Shown here piece after piece: positions 54,501-62,319 of a DNA stretch of 64,000 nt. This DNA comes from Variovorax sp. V213 (GTDB lineage: Bacteria > Pseudomonadota > Gammaproteobacteria > Burkholderiales > Burkholderiaceae_C). The translations under genes and the position numbers were made by a program. How positions within the stretch are numbered: the first letter of the stretch is position 1; every line of letters begins with the position of its first letter. Where the stretch lies: assembly GCF_041154455.1 (NCBI RefSeq), contig NZ_AP028665.1:186001-250000 (forward strand). Direction: 5' to 3'. The notes under the pieces are model-generated. The model saw nothing but the letters and a program-made list of their open reading frames with translations. It ran no database searches and was not told the DNA's origin.

Positions 54501-56583
54501 CACGGTGACGACGACGGCGGGCAACAACATCGCCATCACGCAAAACGGCACCAACCTGACGATTGCCACCAACCCGGATCTGGTGGCCACCAGCTTGACC
54601 ACGGGCAACAGCGTGCTCAACACCAATGGCCTGACCATTACTGGTGGGCCGAGCGTGACGACGACCGGCATCAACGCCGCGGGCACGACGATCACCAATG
54701 TGGCGGCCGGCACCAATGCGACCGACGCGGTGAACGTGGACCAGCTGAACGACATGGTGGCGGCCAACAGGACCAGGTACTACAGCGTGAACGACAACGG
54801 GGTGGCCGGGGCCAACGTCAACAACAACGGGGCGCAGGGCATCAACTCCATTGCCGCGGGTGTGGGCGCCAGCACTACCGCCGCGGCCACCGGGGGCGTG
54901 GCCATGGGCAACAACGCCGCGGTCAGCAGAGTCAACGGGGTGGCGCTGGGCACCGGTGCGGCGGCGAGCGCCAACGCGGGCGACGTGGCACTGGGCTCGG
55001 GCTCGGTGACGGCCGCTGCGGTCGGCACGGCCAGCACCGTGATCAACGGCACGACCTACAACTTCCAGGGCACCACACCGGCGAGCACGGTCAGCGTTGG
55101 CGCAGTCGGCGCCGAGCGGACCATCACCAACGTCGCGGCCGGCCGGATCTCCGGCACCTCGACCGATGCCATCAACGGCTCGCAGCTGTTCGCCACCAAC
55201 CAGTCGATCGAGAATCTCAGCACCACGGTCACGGCCAACAGGATCAGGTACTACAGCGTCAACTCCACCGGCGGGGGCAACGAAGACAACCTCGGTGCCA
55301 CAGGTGCCGACGCCATCGCGTCGGGCAAGGATGCGAGCGCAACGATTGCCGGCTCGGTGGCCATCGGCTCAGGCGCCGTCTCTGACCGGGCTGTGGCGCC
55401 CTCCACCGGCAGCATCCCGGCGGGCAGCTCGTTGATCAGCTACAACACGACCGACCGCACGCTGCTGGGCGCCCTCTCCGTCGGCAGCGCCACCAGCTAT
55501 CGCCAGATCACCAACGTGGCCGACGGCACGCAGGCGCAGGACGCGGTCACGGTGCGGCAGCTCTCGGGCGCGCTGACGTCCTTCGCGGTCACGCCAACCC
55601 TGTACTTCCACGCCAACTCGAGCGCGGCAGACTCGCTGGCCATCGGCGCGGAATCGGTGGCGGTAGGGCCGCAGACGGCGGTCAACGGCGACAACGGCAT
55701 CGGCATCGGCAACGGCGCGGTGGTGCAGCAGAGCGCGCCGGGCGGGGTGGCGATCGGTCAGGGGGCAACCTCGCACATGGCCGACTCCATCGCCCTGGGC
55801 ACGCAGTCATCGGCCGCCGCGGTCCAGGGCGTGGCACTGGGTGCGGGCAGCAGCGTGACGCAGGCCGGCGGCGTGGCGCTGGGCGCGGGCTCGGTGGCCT
55901 CCACCGCCGCGGGCGTGGCCGGCTACCTGCCGCCCACGGCCACCGACGCACAGCGCATCGCCATCGGCGCCACAACCAGCACGCTGGCAGCGGTGTCCGT
56001 GGGCGATGTGGCCAACGGGCAATTCCGCCAGATCACCGGCGTGGCGGCGGGTTCGGCCGACAGCGATGCGGTCAACGTCTCGCAACTGCGAGGCGTGCAG
56101 GGCCAGGTGGCGGTGATCGACCAGTCGACCGTCAAGTACGACACCAACCCGGATGGCTCCATCAACTACAACAGCGTGTCCATGGGCGGCAGCAACGCAA
56201 CCGGACCGGTCACTGTGCACAACGTGGCGCCCGGCGTTGCTGGCACCGATGCGGTCAACGTGAACCAGCTCAACAGCGGCATTGCGGGGGCCAACGCCTA
56301 CACGGATGCGCGCGTCAATGCCCTCGGCGGCGAGATTCGCAGCATCGCCAAGGATGCCAGCGCGGGCGCAGCCGGTGCGATGGCCATGGCCAACATGCCG
56401 CAGGCCTTCATCCCGGGCAAGAGCATGGTGGCCGCGGGTGTCGCGGGCTTCGACGGCCAAGCGGCGCTCGCCATCGGCGTATCGAAACTCTCCGACAACG
56501 GGAGGTGGGTCGTGAAGTTCAGCGGCTCGGCCAACTCGCGCGGAAAAGTCGGCGTGGCGGCCGGTGCGGGCTTCCACTGGTAA
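48547..56583 (+). CDS. Giant trimeric autotransporter adhesin (YadA-like)
   Basis: A 2678-aa surface adhesin of the type Vc class. It opens with an extended signal region (MNKSYRSIWNEALGAWVAAS) and a hydrophobic core ending WASSVQAQ (about residue 78). Residues about 80-790 are head repeats of the YadA/Hep_Hag kind (AIAIG..A.A....A.A.G). A neck (AGRISGTSTDAINGSQLFA) follows near 820. Residues about 852-1960 are a stalk of tandem 117- and 123-residue units. A second head/neck set fills about 2050-2560. The last about 75 residues are the YadA membrane anchor, ending GVAAGAGFHW with the terminal aromatic. It should form a trimer fibre for attachment or biofilm. The TpgA-like gene follows 27 bp later. 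Confidence 0.95.
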   Translation: MNKSYRSIWNEALGAWVAASELASSRGKKGSSRALASGPDVEASGPADTSRVHVKFARIVAALVAMGGMGWASSVQAQVNCSAAPYNFYNGSSTCVGFQSQATLAGATAIGFNALSAGINATTLGYGAIASATNALYLGARAAPGTGALAESAIAIGTDVTSSGEGSIGIGVQSQATGKFGIALGVQAIGTAQGVVAVGGGATSSGFNGVSVGAGATATGVNSIYLGARTAAGTGALAESAIAIGTDVNASGLRATAVGFQALATGASATALGATAQAVGGGTVAIGQGAGAASTSANTGSVAVGIASGQFVSGAQNTAIGGGVESVIRGAGSGVTGTRNVAFGTGDGSITYAGTLKAAAGSLVSGNDNIAIGTNAGIGVAASATTSIGLNANATAISAVAVGTGTVASNVNAVALGAAATATAAGASALGTFANASGANSTAVGVSATAGAEFAFAGGWGSKALGLRSVALGFQANTAAIAVDAIAQGNSAFAGDQNAIAIGFQSVASKINSINLGASTLVGAGATAQGAVAIGTDVTASKDRAVAMGIVSRATGLDAVAIGTRATAAADNATALGSGGTDAATAVRASGTGSVALGGNTTAGANAAGTNAIAIGGESSATQTEAIAMGRLATASASNTIAVGSNARADSAEAVAIGTNATATGGKSVSIGSGNTAYGNGAVAIGDPSFSSGTGAFVGGADNIANSDGTASATAANQANGAVAIGNANKAIGQGSVALGNGSTAGAVGIAGNVAIGDGATATVSAGDVALGSGSVTAAAVGTPGVTIAGTPYTFQGTNPASTVSVGSVGAERTITNVAAGRISGTSTDAINGSQLFATNSAIDAVSTVANAGWNVTTAATGTGTATGTTVQNIAPGGTATYTAGNNIAITQNGAEVQIATSMTPTFTSVTSTNLTATGPTTLTGGTTIGGSLTLNPATTVNMGGNVITNVAPGVAGTDATNVNQLNAVSAVANAGWNVTTAATGTGTATGTTVQNIAPGGTATYTAGNNIAITQNGAEVQIATSMTPTFTSVTSTNLTATGPTTLTGGTTIGGSLTLNPATTVNMGGNVITNVAPGVAGTDATNVNQLNAVSAVANAGWNVTTAATGTGTATGTTVQNIAPGGTATYTAGNNIAITQNGAEVQIATSATPSFTSVTTGNSTLNTNGLTITGGPSVTSTGINAGNTVITNVAPGVAGTDATNVNQLNAVSAVANAGWNTTTAATGTGTVSGTSVANVAPGATVTTTAGNNIAITQNGANLTIATNPDLVATSLTTGNSVLNTNGLTITGGPSVTSTGINAGNTVITNVAPGVAGTDATNVNQLNAVSAVANAGWNTTTAATGTGTVSGTSVANVAPGATVTTTAGNNIAITQNGANLTIATNPDLVATSLTTGNSVLNTNGLTITGGPSVTSTGINAGNAVLTNVAPGVAGTDGVNVNQLTAVSDVANAGWNTTTAATGTGTVSGTSVANVAPGATVTTTAGNNIAITQNGTNLTIATNPDLVATSLTTGNTTVNNTGLTITGGPSVTNTGINAGNTVITNVAPGVAGTDATNVNQLNAVSAVANAGWNTTTAATGTGTVSGTSVANVAPGATVTTTAGNNIAITQNGTNLTIATNPDLVATSLTTGNTTVNNTGLTITGGPSVTNTGINAGNTVITNVAPGVAGTDATNVNQLNAVSAVANAGWNVTTAATGTGTATGTTVQNIAPGGTATYTAGNNIAITQNGAEVQIATSATPSFTSVTTGNSTLNTNGLTITGGPSVTSTGINAGNTVITNVAPGVAGTDATNVNQLNAVSAVANAGWNTTTAATGTGTVSGTSVANVAPGATVTTTAGNNIAITQNGANLTIATNPDLVATSLTTGNSVLNTNGLTITGGPSVTSTGINAGNTVITNVAPGVAGTDATNVNQLTTLGTSTASSLGGTSAYNPATQTVTAGLAVGGTTYTNVQDALTQVNSSATAGWNTTTAATGTGTVSGTSVAKVAPGATVTTTAGNNIAITQNGTNLTIATNPDLVATSLTTGNSVLNTNGLTITGGPSVTTTGINAAGTTITNVAAGTNATDAVNVDQLNDMVAANRTRYYSVNDNGVAGANVNNNGAQGINSIAAGVGASTTAAATGGVAMGNNAAVSRVNGVALGTGAAASANAGDVALGSGSVTAAAVGTASTVINGTTYNFQGTTPASTVSVGAVGAERTITNVAAGRISGTSTDAINGSQLFATNQSIENLSTTVTANRIRYYSVNSTGGGNEDNLGATGADAIASGKDASATIAGSVAIGSGAVSDRAVAPSTGSIPAGSSLISYNTTDRTLLGALSVGSATSYRQITNVADGTQAQDAVTVRQLSGALTSFAVTPTLYFHANSSAADSLAIGAESVAVGPQTAVNGDNGIGIGNGAVVQQSAPGGVAIGQGATSHMADSIALGTQSSAAAVQGVALGAGSSVTQAGGVALGAGSVASTAAGVAGYLPPTATDAQRIAIGATTSTLAAVSVGDVANGQFRQITGVAAGSADSDAVNVSQLRGVQGQVAVIDQSTVKYDTNPDGSINYNSVSMGGSNATGPVTVHNVAPGVAGTDAVNVNQLNSGIAGANAYTDARVNALGGEIRSIAKDASAGAAGAMAMANMPQAFIPGKSMVAAGVAGFDGQAALAIGVSKLSDNGRWVVKFSGSANSRGKVGVAAGAGFHW
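51103..54423 (+). repeat. In-frame tandem repeat array of the adhesin stalk
   Basis: The word GGCTGGAA recurs at 51103, 51472, 51841, 52192, 52543, 52894, 53245, 53596, 53947 and 54424. The spacings are 369, 369, then six of 351, then 477 bp; all are multiples of three. Units begin NAGWN and end DATNVNQLNAVS. The stretch 51841-52515 and the stretch 53596-54270 read as identical, including private silent variants, so one arose recently from the other at a distance of 1755 bp (five 351-bp units). Gain or loss of units would keep the frame and change fibre length. Confidence 0.92.
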
Positions 56584-56610
56584 GCCGTGGCATCAAAGAG
56601 GAACAACATC

Positions 56611-57456
56611 ATGACAACGCAATTTCATCGCTTCTCGGCCATTGCAACGGGGGCTGCCGTACTGCTTGTGCTGCAGGGCTGCAGCACCTATGTGAGCAAG
56701 GGCATCACCGACGACGGCAAGGCCACGGAAGTGGTCTTTCCGAACATCGACAACGATGCGTGGCTCAAGGAAGGCACGTTCCCGAATCTGGACAATCTGC
56801 GCGCCGTGGCCCCCGGCGTCACGAAGGACCAGTTGTACGACCTGCTCGGCCGCCCGCATTTCAGGGAAGGCATTGCGGGTCCGCGCGAGTGGGACTACAT
56901 CTTCCACTTTCGCAAGGCCGGAGGCGGGGTGACCACATGCCAGTACAAGGCGATCTTCGACAAGGACTACAGGGCGCAGACCTTCCATTGGCTGCCGGCC
57001 GGTTGCGGCGACGTGCTGGCGGCTCGTGCGGTGCCGGCGTTCGAACGTCCGATCACCGCAAGCCCGACGGCGCCGCGCCGGACCACGCTGGGTGCCGATG
57101 GCCTGTTCCGCTTCGACGGTAGCTCGATGGCAGACCTCTTGCCCCAAGGGCGCCGCAATCTCGAGGCCCTGGCCGGCGACATCCGTGGCAGCTTCAAGGC
57201 GACGGATGCCGTCAAGGTGACGGGCCATACAGACCGGCTCGGCAGCCAAGCCTATAACAACGCGCTCTCGCTGGCACGCGCCAACACCGTGCGCGACTAT
57301 CTCGTACAGGCCGGCGTGCCGGCGCAGAAGATTCAGGTACAAGGCAAGGGCGAATCCGAATCGAAGGTGCACTGCGCACAGACGGCGCGCGCGGACCTGA
57401 TCGACTGCCTGGCACCGAACCGCCGCGTCGAAATCGAGGTATTCGAAGAACGCTGA
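56611..57456 (+). CDS. tpgA: TpgA-like outer-membrane lipoprotein (BamE-like plus OmpA domains)
   Basis: A 281-aa lipoprotein with lipobox VLQGC (Cys about 24). Residues about 45-125 form an SmpA/OmlA (BamE-like) domain (RAVAPGVTKDQLYDLLGRPH, WDYIFHFRK). Residues about 175-281 form an OmpA-type peptidoglycan-binding domain (VTGHTDRLGSQAYNN with the ligand Asp, and NRRVEIEVF with the Arg). This two-domain plan matches TpgA, the Acinetobacter protein that anchors and stabilises a trimeric autotransporter. It sits 27 bp after the adhesin, with AGAGG before its ATG. The functional link rests on that family precedent and the gene order. Confidence 0.88.
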   Translation: MTTQFHRFSAIATGAAVLLVLQGCSTYVSKGITDDGKATEVVFPNIDNDAWLKEGTFPNLDNLRAVAPGVTKDQLYDLLGRPHFREGIAGPREWDYIFHFRKAGGGVTTCQYKAIFDKDYRAQTFHWLPAGCGDVLAARAVPAFERPITASPTAPRRTTLGADGLFRFDGSSMADLLPQGRRNLEALAGDIRGSFKATDAVKVTGHTDRLGSQAYNNALSLARANTVRDYLVQAGVPAQKIQVQGKGESESKVHCAQTARADLIDCLAPNRRVEIEVFEER

Positions 57457-57532
57457 GCTTCGACCAGGCTCGCCAAACAGCTGCTGCGCTCGCGCTGGCA
57501 GCCAAAGGTGGCATCAATGGCTCAGCGTTGAT

Positions 57533-57554
57533 GGCCGAGGCGGACGCCTCGGCC
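57533..57554. terminator. Bidirectional hairpin between convergent genes
   Basis: GGCCGAGGCG and its complement form 10-bp arms around two bases, 77 bp past tpgA and 39 bp past the stop of the opposing lipoprotein gene. The stem is strong; the U-run is weak on both strands. Confidence 0.55.
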
Positions 57555-57592
57555 GCGTTGAAAAGAACTCACGGCTCCACGGTTGCCGATCG

Positions 57593-58560
57593 CTACTTCA
57601 AGGTGGCGCCGCCTCGTGCGAGGTACTGGGCCGACAGGCGCGCAAATTGACCGCCATCGGTGCTGATCGAAGTCTGAACGCTCCCCCCAGGGCTGAAGAC
57701 GATTGCAAAAGTGTGGGTGTCACCGTACTCCTGGGCGTTGCGCAGCATGTAGTCGACATGGTTGTCTCGATAGTGCAGGTCGGTCCCACCGGGCGTGTCG
57801 GATGGCACGCCCATCGGCGTTTGCCACCACAGGATCGGCAGCCCATTGCCCAGGGCAGCGCGATAGTCGGAAATCTGGCGCTGCGACTCGTGGAAGTTCG
57901 GGCTGGCGATGTTGCTTGCGTCCCAGTAGAACGGACCGCTTCGGCCCGTGCATTCCGCGGGCGGCGACGGGACCTCCCTGCAGCCCGCGTCGCGGTCGGT
58001 CGTCTGGGCGACGATGAAGTCCGCCTGATGCGCCCCGGCCGCCCGCATCTGGGCGCCGATTGCCGCAGGGGTGCCGCTCCAGAATGCGGGCGGGAATCCC
58101 ACCAGCGCCTTCGGCGCGATCTGCCTCCCCATCTGCACCAGGCATTGGCCGAGGCCCCCGGCGGTGTTGGGCAACCCGCCGCATTCGGGCTGGCTGTTCA
58201 CGACGGCCGCCAGCCGCGTCGCATCGCGATCGGGCGCCAGCGCCGCAACGAATCCCCAGAAGTCCGGCTCCAGGTTGATCAGAACGGGCGTACCGAGGGC
58301 CGCAATGCGCTGGTACATCAGCCGGACATGCGCCAGTAGTTGTTCATGAACTCTTCCCGTGCCACCGCCGCTTTGGCTTTCGCCACCCTGGCTGGCGCCA
58401 TTGACGCCCTGGCTACCAGTGCTGCCTGCCAGACCGGCCAGCCCGGCGAAGCCCCCACCTTGAGTACCACCGCCGCCGCCGCCTCCACCGCAGCGAAGAG
58501 GAGCACCGAAATCATCAGTGCAGAAACGCATCGTCGGGAAAACATGATCATGAAAAACAT
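57593..58560 (-). pseudogene. Glycine-rich lipoprotein gene with an apparent frameshift
   Basis: The body (from about 58490 down to 57593) encodes about 300 residues in one frame: a poly-Gly linker, then HEQLLAHVRLMYQRIAALG, LINLEPDFWGFVAALAPD, SGPFYWDASNIASPNFHE, LPILWWQTPMGVP and FAIVFSPGGSV. Conserved Glu, Trp and Asp residues suggest a barrel hydrolase such as a glycosidase, but I cannot name the family. The natural signal peptide (FSRRCVSALMISVLLFAA from ATG 58545 or 58560) is in another frame. The two frames meet near 58490-58500, where one extra base would give LLFAC-GGGG, a lipobox. So either a real one-base loss or a sequencing error has split the gene. Without it, translation starts in a leader lacking export signals. 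Confidence 0.6.
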
Positions 58561-58849
58561 TTTTTGATTGAAAGAGAATCAGCTGCCGCCGGGGCCGCTT
58601 TGCCGGAGACTTGCCGTGGGCATTCATGTCCCACGGCGTCACCGGCCGTGGCACACGGGCCCACGATCCATGCCCACTTCCCGCGAAGGAAGAACACGCG
58701 CGTTGACCTCGAAAAGTGACATGGAGCGTCGCTTCGGACTCCGCATGCGACAGTTTTGGCTCGCACTCAGGTGAAGGTCGACAAAAAAGAGATACCGGGG
58801 CTCCCGGTTGCCGGCTGCGGCCGGCCGTGCAGCTGCGTGCGAGAAGCGG

Positions 58850-59179
58850 CTACAACTCGAATATCCGCTCCATGCCCACCCACTTTTCTCCTGCAGGCGT
58901 CCAAGGCGTAGGCGCCTGGAACTTCCACATCAGTTCTTCCCAGGCCCGGATCTTCGGATCGTTCCGGGTCGCAGCCGCCATGGCCTCGGCGTCATACCGC
59001 GCGTCGTCCGTCTCCATCAGCATCACCATCCGCGTCCCGAGCCGATAGATTTCCATTCCCGTCACGCCATGCGCATGCAGATGCGCGCGCACCTCGGGCC
59101 AGATGCTGCGGTGGTAGGCCTCGTACTCGGCGATCAGCGCCGCATCGTCTTTCAGGTCAAGGGCAAGGCAGTGGCGCAT
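58850..59179 (-). CDS. L-rhamnose/L-fucose mutarotase (RhaM family)
   Basis: A 109-aa enzyme that interconverts sugar anomers. It follows the RhaM pattern: CLALDLKDDAALIAEYEAYH, VTGMEIYRLGTRMVMLMET, and the end MWKFQAPTPWTPAGEKWV. Catalytic His of the EYEAYH stretch is present. Length is normal (104-110). It is the most distal gene of the minus-strand fucose-type set, 49 bp after the dehydrogenase. Confidence 0.9.
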   Translation of the reverse strand: MRHCLALDLKDDAALIAEYEAYHRSIWPEVRAHLHAHGVTGMEIYRLGTRMVMLMETDDARYDAEAMAAATRNDPKIRAWEELMWKFQAPTPWTPAGEKWVGMERIFEL

Positions 59180-59228
59180 GGGTCGTTCGTTCCGGTCGTC
59201 GATGAAAAAGAGGACGAGTGAAGAGGGA

Positions 59229-60005
59229 TCAGGTCAACGCCCGATCCAGGTGCGTATACCCGCCGTCCACGAACACCCACTGCCCCGTCGTGTGCGAGGC
59301 CTGTTCGGAGAGCAGGAACACCGCGGTGCTTGCAATCTCCTGCGGCGTGGTCATGCGGCGGCCGAGGGGGATCTTGTCGGTGATGGCAGCGAGCTTGCGG
59401 TCGGGTTCGTCGAAGGCCGATATCCAGCGCTGGTACAGCGGCGTCATCACCTCGGCCGGTATCACGGCGTTGACGCGCACGCCGTCCGGTGCGAGCGCGG
59501 CAGCCCACTCGCGCGTCAGCGACAACTGCGCGCCTTTGGCGGCGCAATAGCCGCTGGTATTGCCCTGCCCCGTCAGCGCCGTCTTCGATGAGACGTTTAC
59601 GATGGCCCCGCGGCTGGCCTTCAAGTGCGGCAGGCAGAAATGCGCCATCACGTAGTAGTGAACGAGGTTCCGGTCCAGCGATGCGATGAATGCCTCGCGC
59701 CCCGCTTCGAGCCCCACGCTGTCATTCACGCCCGCGTTGTTGACCAGCCCGTCGATGCGACCGAACTCCGCGACGGTACTCTCGACGGCCTTGCCGCAAG
59801 CTGCCTCTTCCATCAACTCGAACTGGAGAAACCGCGCCCGCGGCTGCAGCCCTCGCAGCTCTTGCTCGAACGCCGCATCCAGCGGATTCTTGCCGCAGAT
59901 CACCGGCACCGCCCCTTCGCGCGCGAGCGTGAGCGAAATGGCCGCGCCGATGCCGCTGCCGCCGCCGGTGACGAGCACCACCTTGTCTTTCAGATTCAGG
60001 TCCAT
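59229..60005 (-). CDS. SDR-family dehydrogenase, probable L-fucose dehydrogenase
   Basis: A 258-aa NAD(P)-dependent short-chain dehydrogenase. Cofactor motif VTGGGSGIGAAI at the N-terminus, NNAG motif, and catalytic Ser (NVSSKTA) with Tyr-Lys (SGYCAAKGA). The C-terminus GQWVFVDGGYTHLDRA is typical. Next to a fuconate dehydratase it would oxidise L-fucose to L-fucono-lactone. The start was set at ATG 60005, as the longer frame runs into the dehydratase gene. Substrate is inferred from context only. Confidence 0.85.
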   Translation of the reverse strand: MDLNLKDKVVLVTGGGSGIGAAISLTLAREGAVPVICGKNPLDAAFEQELRGLQPRARFLQFELMEEAACGKAVESTVAEFGRIDGLVNNAGVNDSVGLEAGREAFIASLDRNLVHYYVMAHFCLPHLKASRGAIVNVSSKTALTGQGNTSGYCAAKGAQLSLTREWAAALAPDGVRVNAVIPAEVMTPLYQRWISAFDEPDRKLAAITDKIPLGRRMTTPQEIASTAVFLLSEQASHTTGQWVFVDGGYTHLDRALT

Positions 60006-60034
60006 GACTGCGCGATGCCTTTCTATTTTTCCAT

Positions 60035-61315
60035 CTACCCACGGAAGCGATAACGCTCGAGCGATTCGGGCTTCATCGTGATCGAGAAGCCGGCCGCCGT
60101 CGGCGGCATGTACGCCGCGCCGCGAATCACGCAAGGGTCGGCGAAGTGTTCATGCAGATGGTCCACATACTCGATCACCCGCCCTTCGCGCGTCCCCGAG
60201 ATGCACAGGTAATCGATCATCGACAGATGCTGCACGTACTCGCACAGCCCTACGCCGCCGGCATGCGGGCACACGGGCAGCTTGTACTTCGCGGCCATCA
60301 GCATCACCGCCAGGATCTCGTTCACACCGCCGAGCCGGCACGAATCGATCTGCACCACGTCGATGGCGCCGCGCATGATGAACTGCTTGAACATGATGCG
60401 GTTCTGGCACATCTCGCCCGTGGCCACCTTCACCACCGGCGCGATGCCTTCGCGGATCTTGCGATGGCCTTCGACGTCGTCGGGGCTCGTCGGCTCCTCG
60501 ATGAACCAGGGCCTGGCGAATGCCAGCTGCCGCACCCAGTCGATCGCCTGGTCGACCTCCCAGACCTGGTTGGCGTCGATCATCAGGTGGCGGTCGGGCC
60601 CGAGCACTTCGCGCGCCACGGTCAGCCGGCGGATGTCGTCCTGCAGGTCGCGCCCCACCTTGAGCTTGATGTGGTTGAAGCCCGCATCGACCGCCTCCTG
60701 CGCGAGCCGCCGCAGCTTCTCGTCGGAATAGCCGAGCCAGCCGGCCGAGGTGGTATAGCAGGGGTAGCCCTCGGCTTGCAGCGTGGCGATGCGCCCGGCC
60801 TTGCCGACGGCCGCCTCGCGCAGCAGCGCAAGCGCTTCTTCGGGCGTGACGCAATCCGTGATGTAGCGAAAGTCGATGCAGCGCACCAGCGCCTCGGGGC
60901 TCATGTCCGCCACCAGCTGCCACACCGGCTTGCCCTCGGACTTGGCCCACAGGTCCCACATCGCATTGACCACGGCGCCGGTTGCGAGGTGAATGGCGCC
61001 CTTGTCGGGCCCGATCCAGCGCAGCTGGCTGTCGGAGGTGATGTGCCGCCAGAAGCGGCCCATGTCCTCGGCCACCCACTGCAGATCGAGCCCGACGACC
61101 AGGTGACGCATCGCCTCGATGGCCGCGCAGCAGATCTCGTTGCCGCGGCCGATGGTGAAGGTCAGGCCATGGCCTTCGAGCCCCGGCTGGTCGGTCTCCA
61201 GCACGACATACGCCGCGGAGTAGTCCGGGTCGGGGTTCATCGCGTCGGAGCCGTCGAGCTGCTGCGAGGTGGGAAAGCGCACGTCCAGGACGCGCATGGA
61301 TCGGACGATGGTCAT
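60035..61315 (-). CDS. fucD: L-fuconate dehydratase (enolase superfamily)
   Basis: A 426-aa Mg-dependent enzyme that dehydrates L-fuconate to 2-keto-3-deoxy-L-fuconate in non-phosphorylative fucose breakdown. The enolase-superfamily residues are in place: HIKLKVGRD (KxK base), LMIDANQVWEV (metal Asp), FIEEPTSPDD (metal Glu), ATGEMCQNR and PVCPHAGGVGLCE (His base). Length and the LDVRFPTSQQLDGSDAMNPD start agree with FucD. It lies 29 bp before the dehydrogenase and 19 bp after the binding protein in one transcript. Confidence 0.93.
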   Translation of the reverse strand: MTIVRSMRVLDVRFPTSQQLDGSDAMNPDPDYSAAYVVLETDQPGLEGHGLTFTIGRGNEICCAAIEAMRHLVVGLDLQWVAEDMGRFWRHITSDSQLRWIGPDKGAIHLATGAVVNAMWDLWAKSEGKPVWQLVADMSPEALVRCIDFRYITDCVTPEEALALLREAAVGKAGRIATLQAEGYPCYTTSAGWLGYSDEKLRRLAQEAVDAGFNHIKLKVGRDLQDDIRRLTVAREVLGPDRHLMIDANQVWEVDQAIDWVRQLAFARPWFIEEPTSPDDVEGHRKIREGIAPVVKVATGEMCQNRIMFKQFIMRGAIDVVQIDSCRLGGVNEILAVMLMAAKYKLPVCPHAGGVGLCEYVQHLSMIDYLCISGTREGRVIEYVDHLHEHFADPCVIRGAAYMPPTAAGFSITMKPESLERYRFRG

Positions 61316-61334
61316 GAGGTCTTCGCCGAAAGAA

Positions 61335-62288
61335 TCAGTCGTACAGAACCGCGGCGATCTTCGGATCGGCGATATTGGTCTTGTCGTACCAGAAGAACCC
61401 GGTGTCCACCACCTTGGGCAGCTTCTCGCCCTTGATCGCCTTGACCGCCATCTCGACGGTCTTGTAGCCCATTCCCACGGGGTTCTGCGTGATCGCGCCG
61501 GCCATGCTGCCGTCCATGATCGCGTTCTTCTGCTGCTTGCCGGAGTCGTAGCCGATGATCACGACCTTGCCGTTGCGCTTCATCTCCTTCACGCCGTTGA
61601 CCACGCCGATGGCGGAGCCCTCGTTGGCGCCGAAGATGCCCTTGAGGTTCGGCGAGGCCTGCAGAATCGACTTGGTGATCTCGGTCGACTTCAGCTGGTC
61701 GCCGCCGCCGTACTGCACGCTCACGATCTTGATGTTCGGGTAGGCCGACTTGATGCGGTTGACGAACCCGTCGCGGCGATCCACGCCGGTGCGGCTGGTC
61801 TGGTCGTGCACCACCAGCGCCACCTCGCCCGACTTGCCGATCATCTCGGCCATCTTGTCGGCCGCGAGCGCGGCGGCGGCCTTGTTGTCGGTGGTGGTGG
61901 TGGTCACGGGAATGTCGCTGTCCACGCCCGAGTCGAAGGCCACTACGGGAATCTTCGCGGCCTGTGCCTTCTTCAGGAGCGGAATGGCGGCCTGGCTGTC
62001 GAGCGCGGCAAAGCCGATGGCCTGCGGCTTCTTCGCGAGCGCAGCGGAGAGCATGTCGATCTGCTTGTCGACCATCGCCTCGGTCTCGGGCCCTTCGAAG
62101 GTGACCTTCACCTTCAGGTCCTTCGCGGCCTGTTCGGCGCCGGATTTCACGGCCTGCCAGAACTGGTGCTGGAAGCCCTTGGACACGAGCGGGATGTAGA
62201 TCTCCTGCGCCTGCTGTGCCTGGGCGAAACCCGGCAGGCCGATGAGGGCTGCGACCAGCGTGGTTGCGACTGCTCTTCTTTGAATCAT
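61335..62288 (-). CDS. Periplasmic sugar-binding protein (RbsB type)
   Basis: A 317-aa receptor with signal peptide TTLVAALIGLPGFAQA (about residue 25). RbsB-like motifs: IPLVSKGFQHQFWQAVKSGA, MLSAALAKKPQAIGFAALDS, VVAFDSGVDSDIPVTT, IFGANEGSAIGVVNGV, VIIGYDSGKQQKNA. It belongs to the importer of the permease and ATPase upstream, and in this operon L-fucose or L-rhamnose is the likely ligand. Confidence 0.92.
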   Translation of the reverse strand: MIQRRAVATTLVAALIGLPGFAQAQQAQEIYIPLVSKGFQHQFWQAVKSGAEQAAKDLKVKVTFEGPETEAMVDKQIDMLSAALAKKPQAIGFAALDSQAAIPLLKKAQAAKIPVVAFDSGVDSDIPVTTTTTDNKAAAALAADKMAEMIGKSGEVALVVHDQTSRTGVDRRDGFVNRIKSAYPNIKIVSVQYGGGDQLKSTEITKSILQASPNLKGIFGANEGSAIGVVNGVKEMKRNGKVVIIGYDSGKQQKNAIMDGSMAGAITQNPVGMGYKTVEMAVKAIKGEKLPKVVDTGFFWYDKTNIADPKIAAVLYD

Positions 62289-62319
62289 GCGAATGTCTCC
62301 TTCGGTTGTAGAAATAAGG

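Noticed and set aside
50326..54543. A 1405-codon minus-strand frame opposite the adhesin repeats
   Set aside because: It exists only because the repeated coding units lack stops on the other strand; it repeats exactly with the units and has no start or domain.
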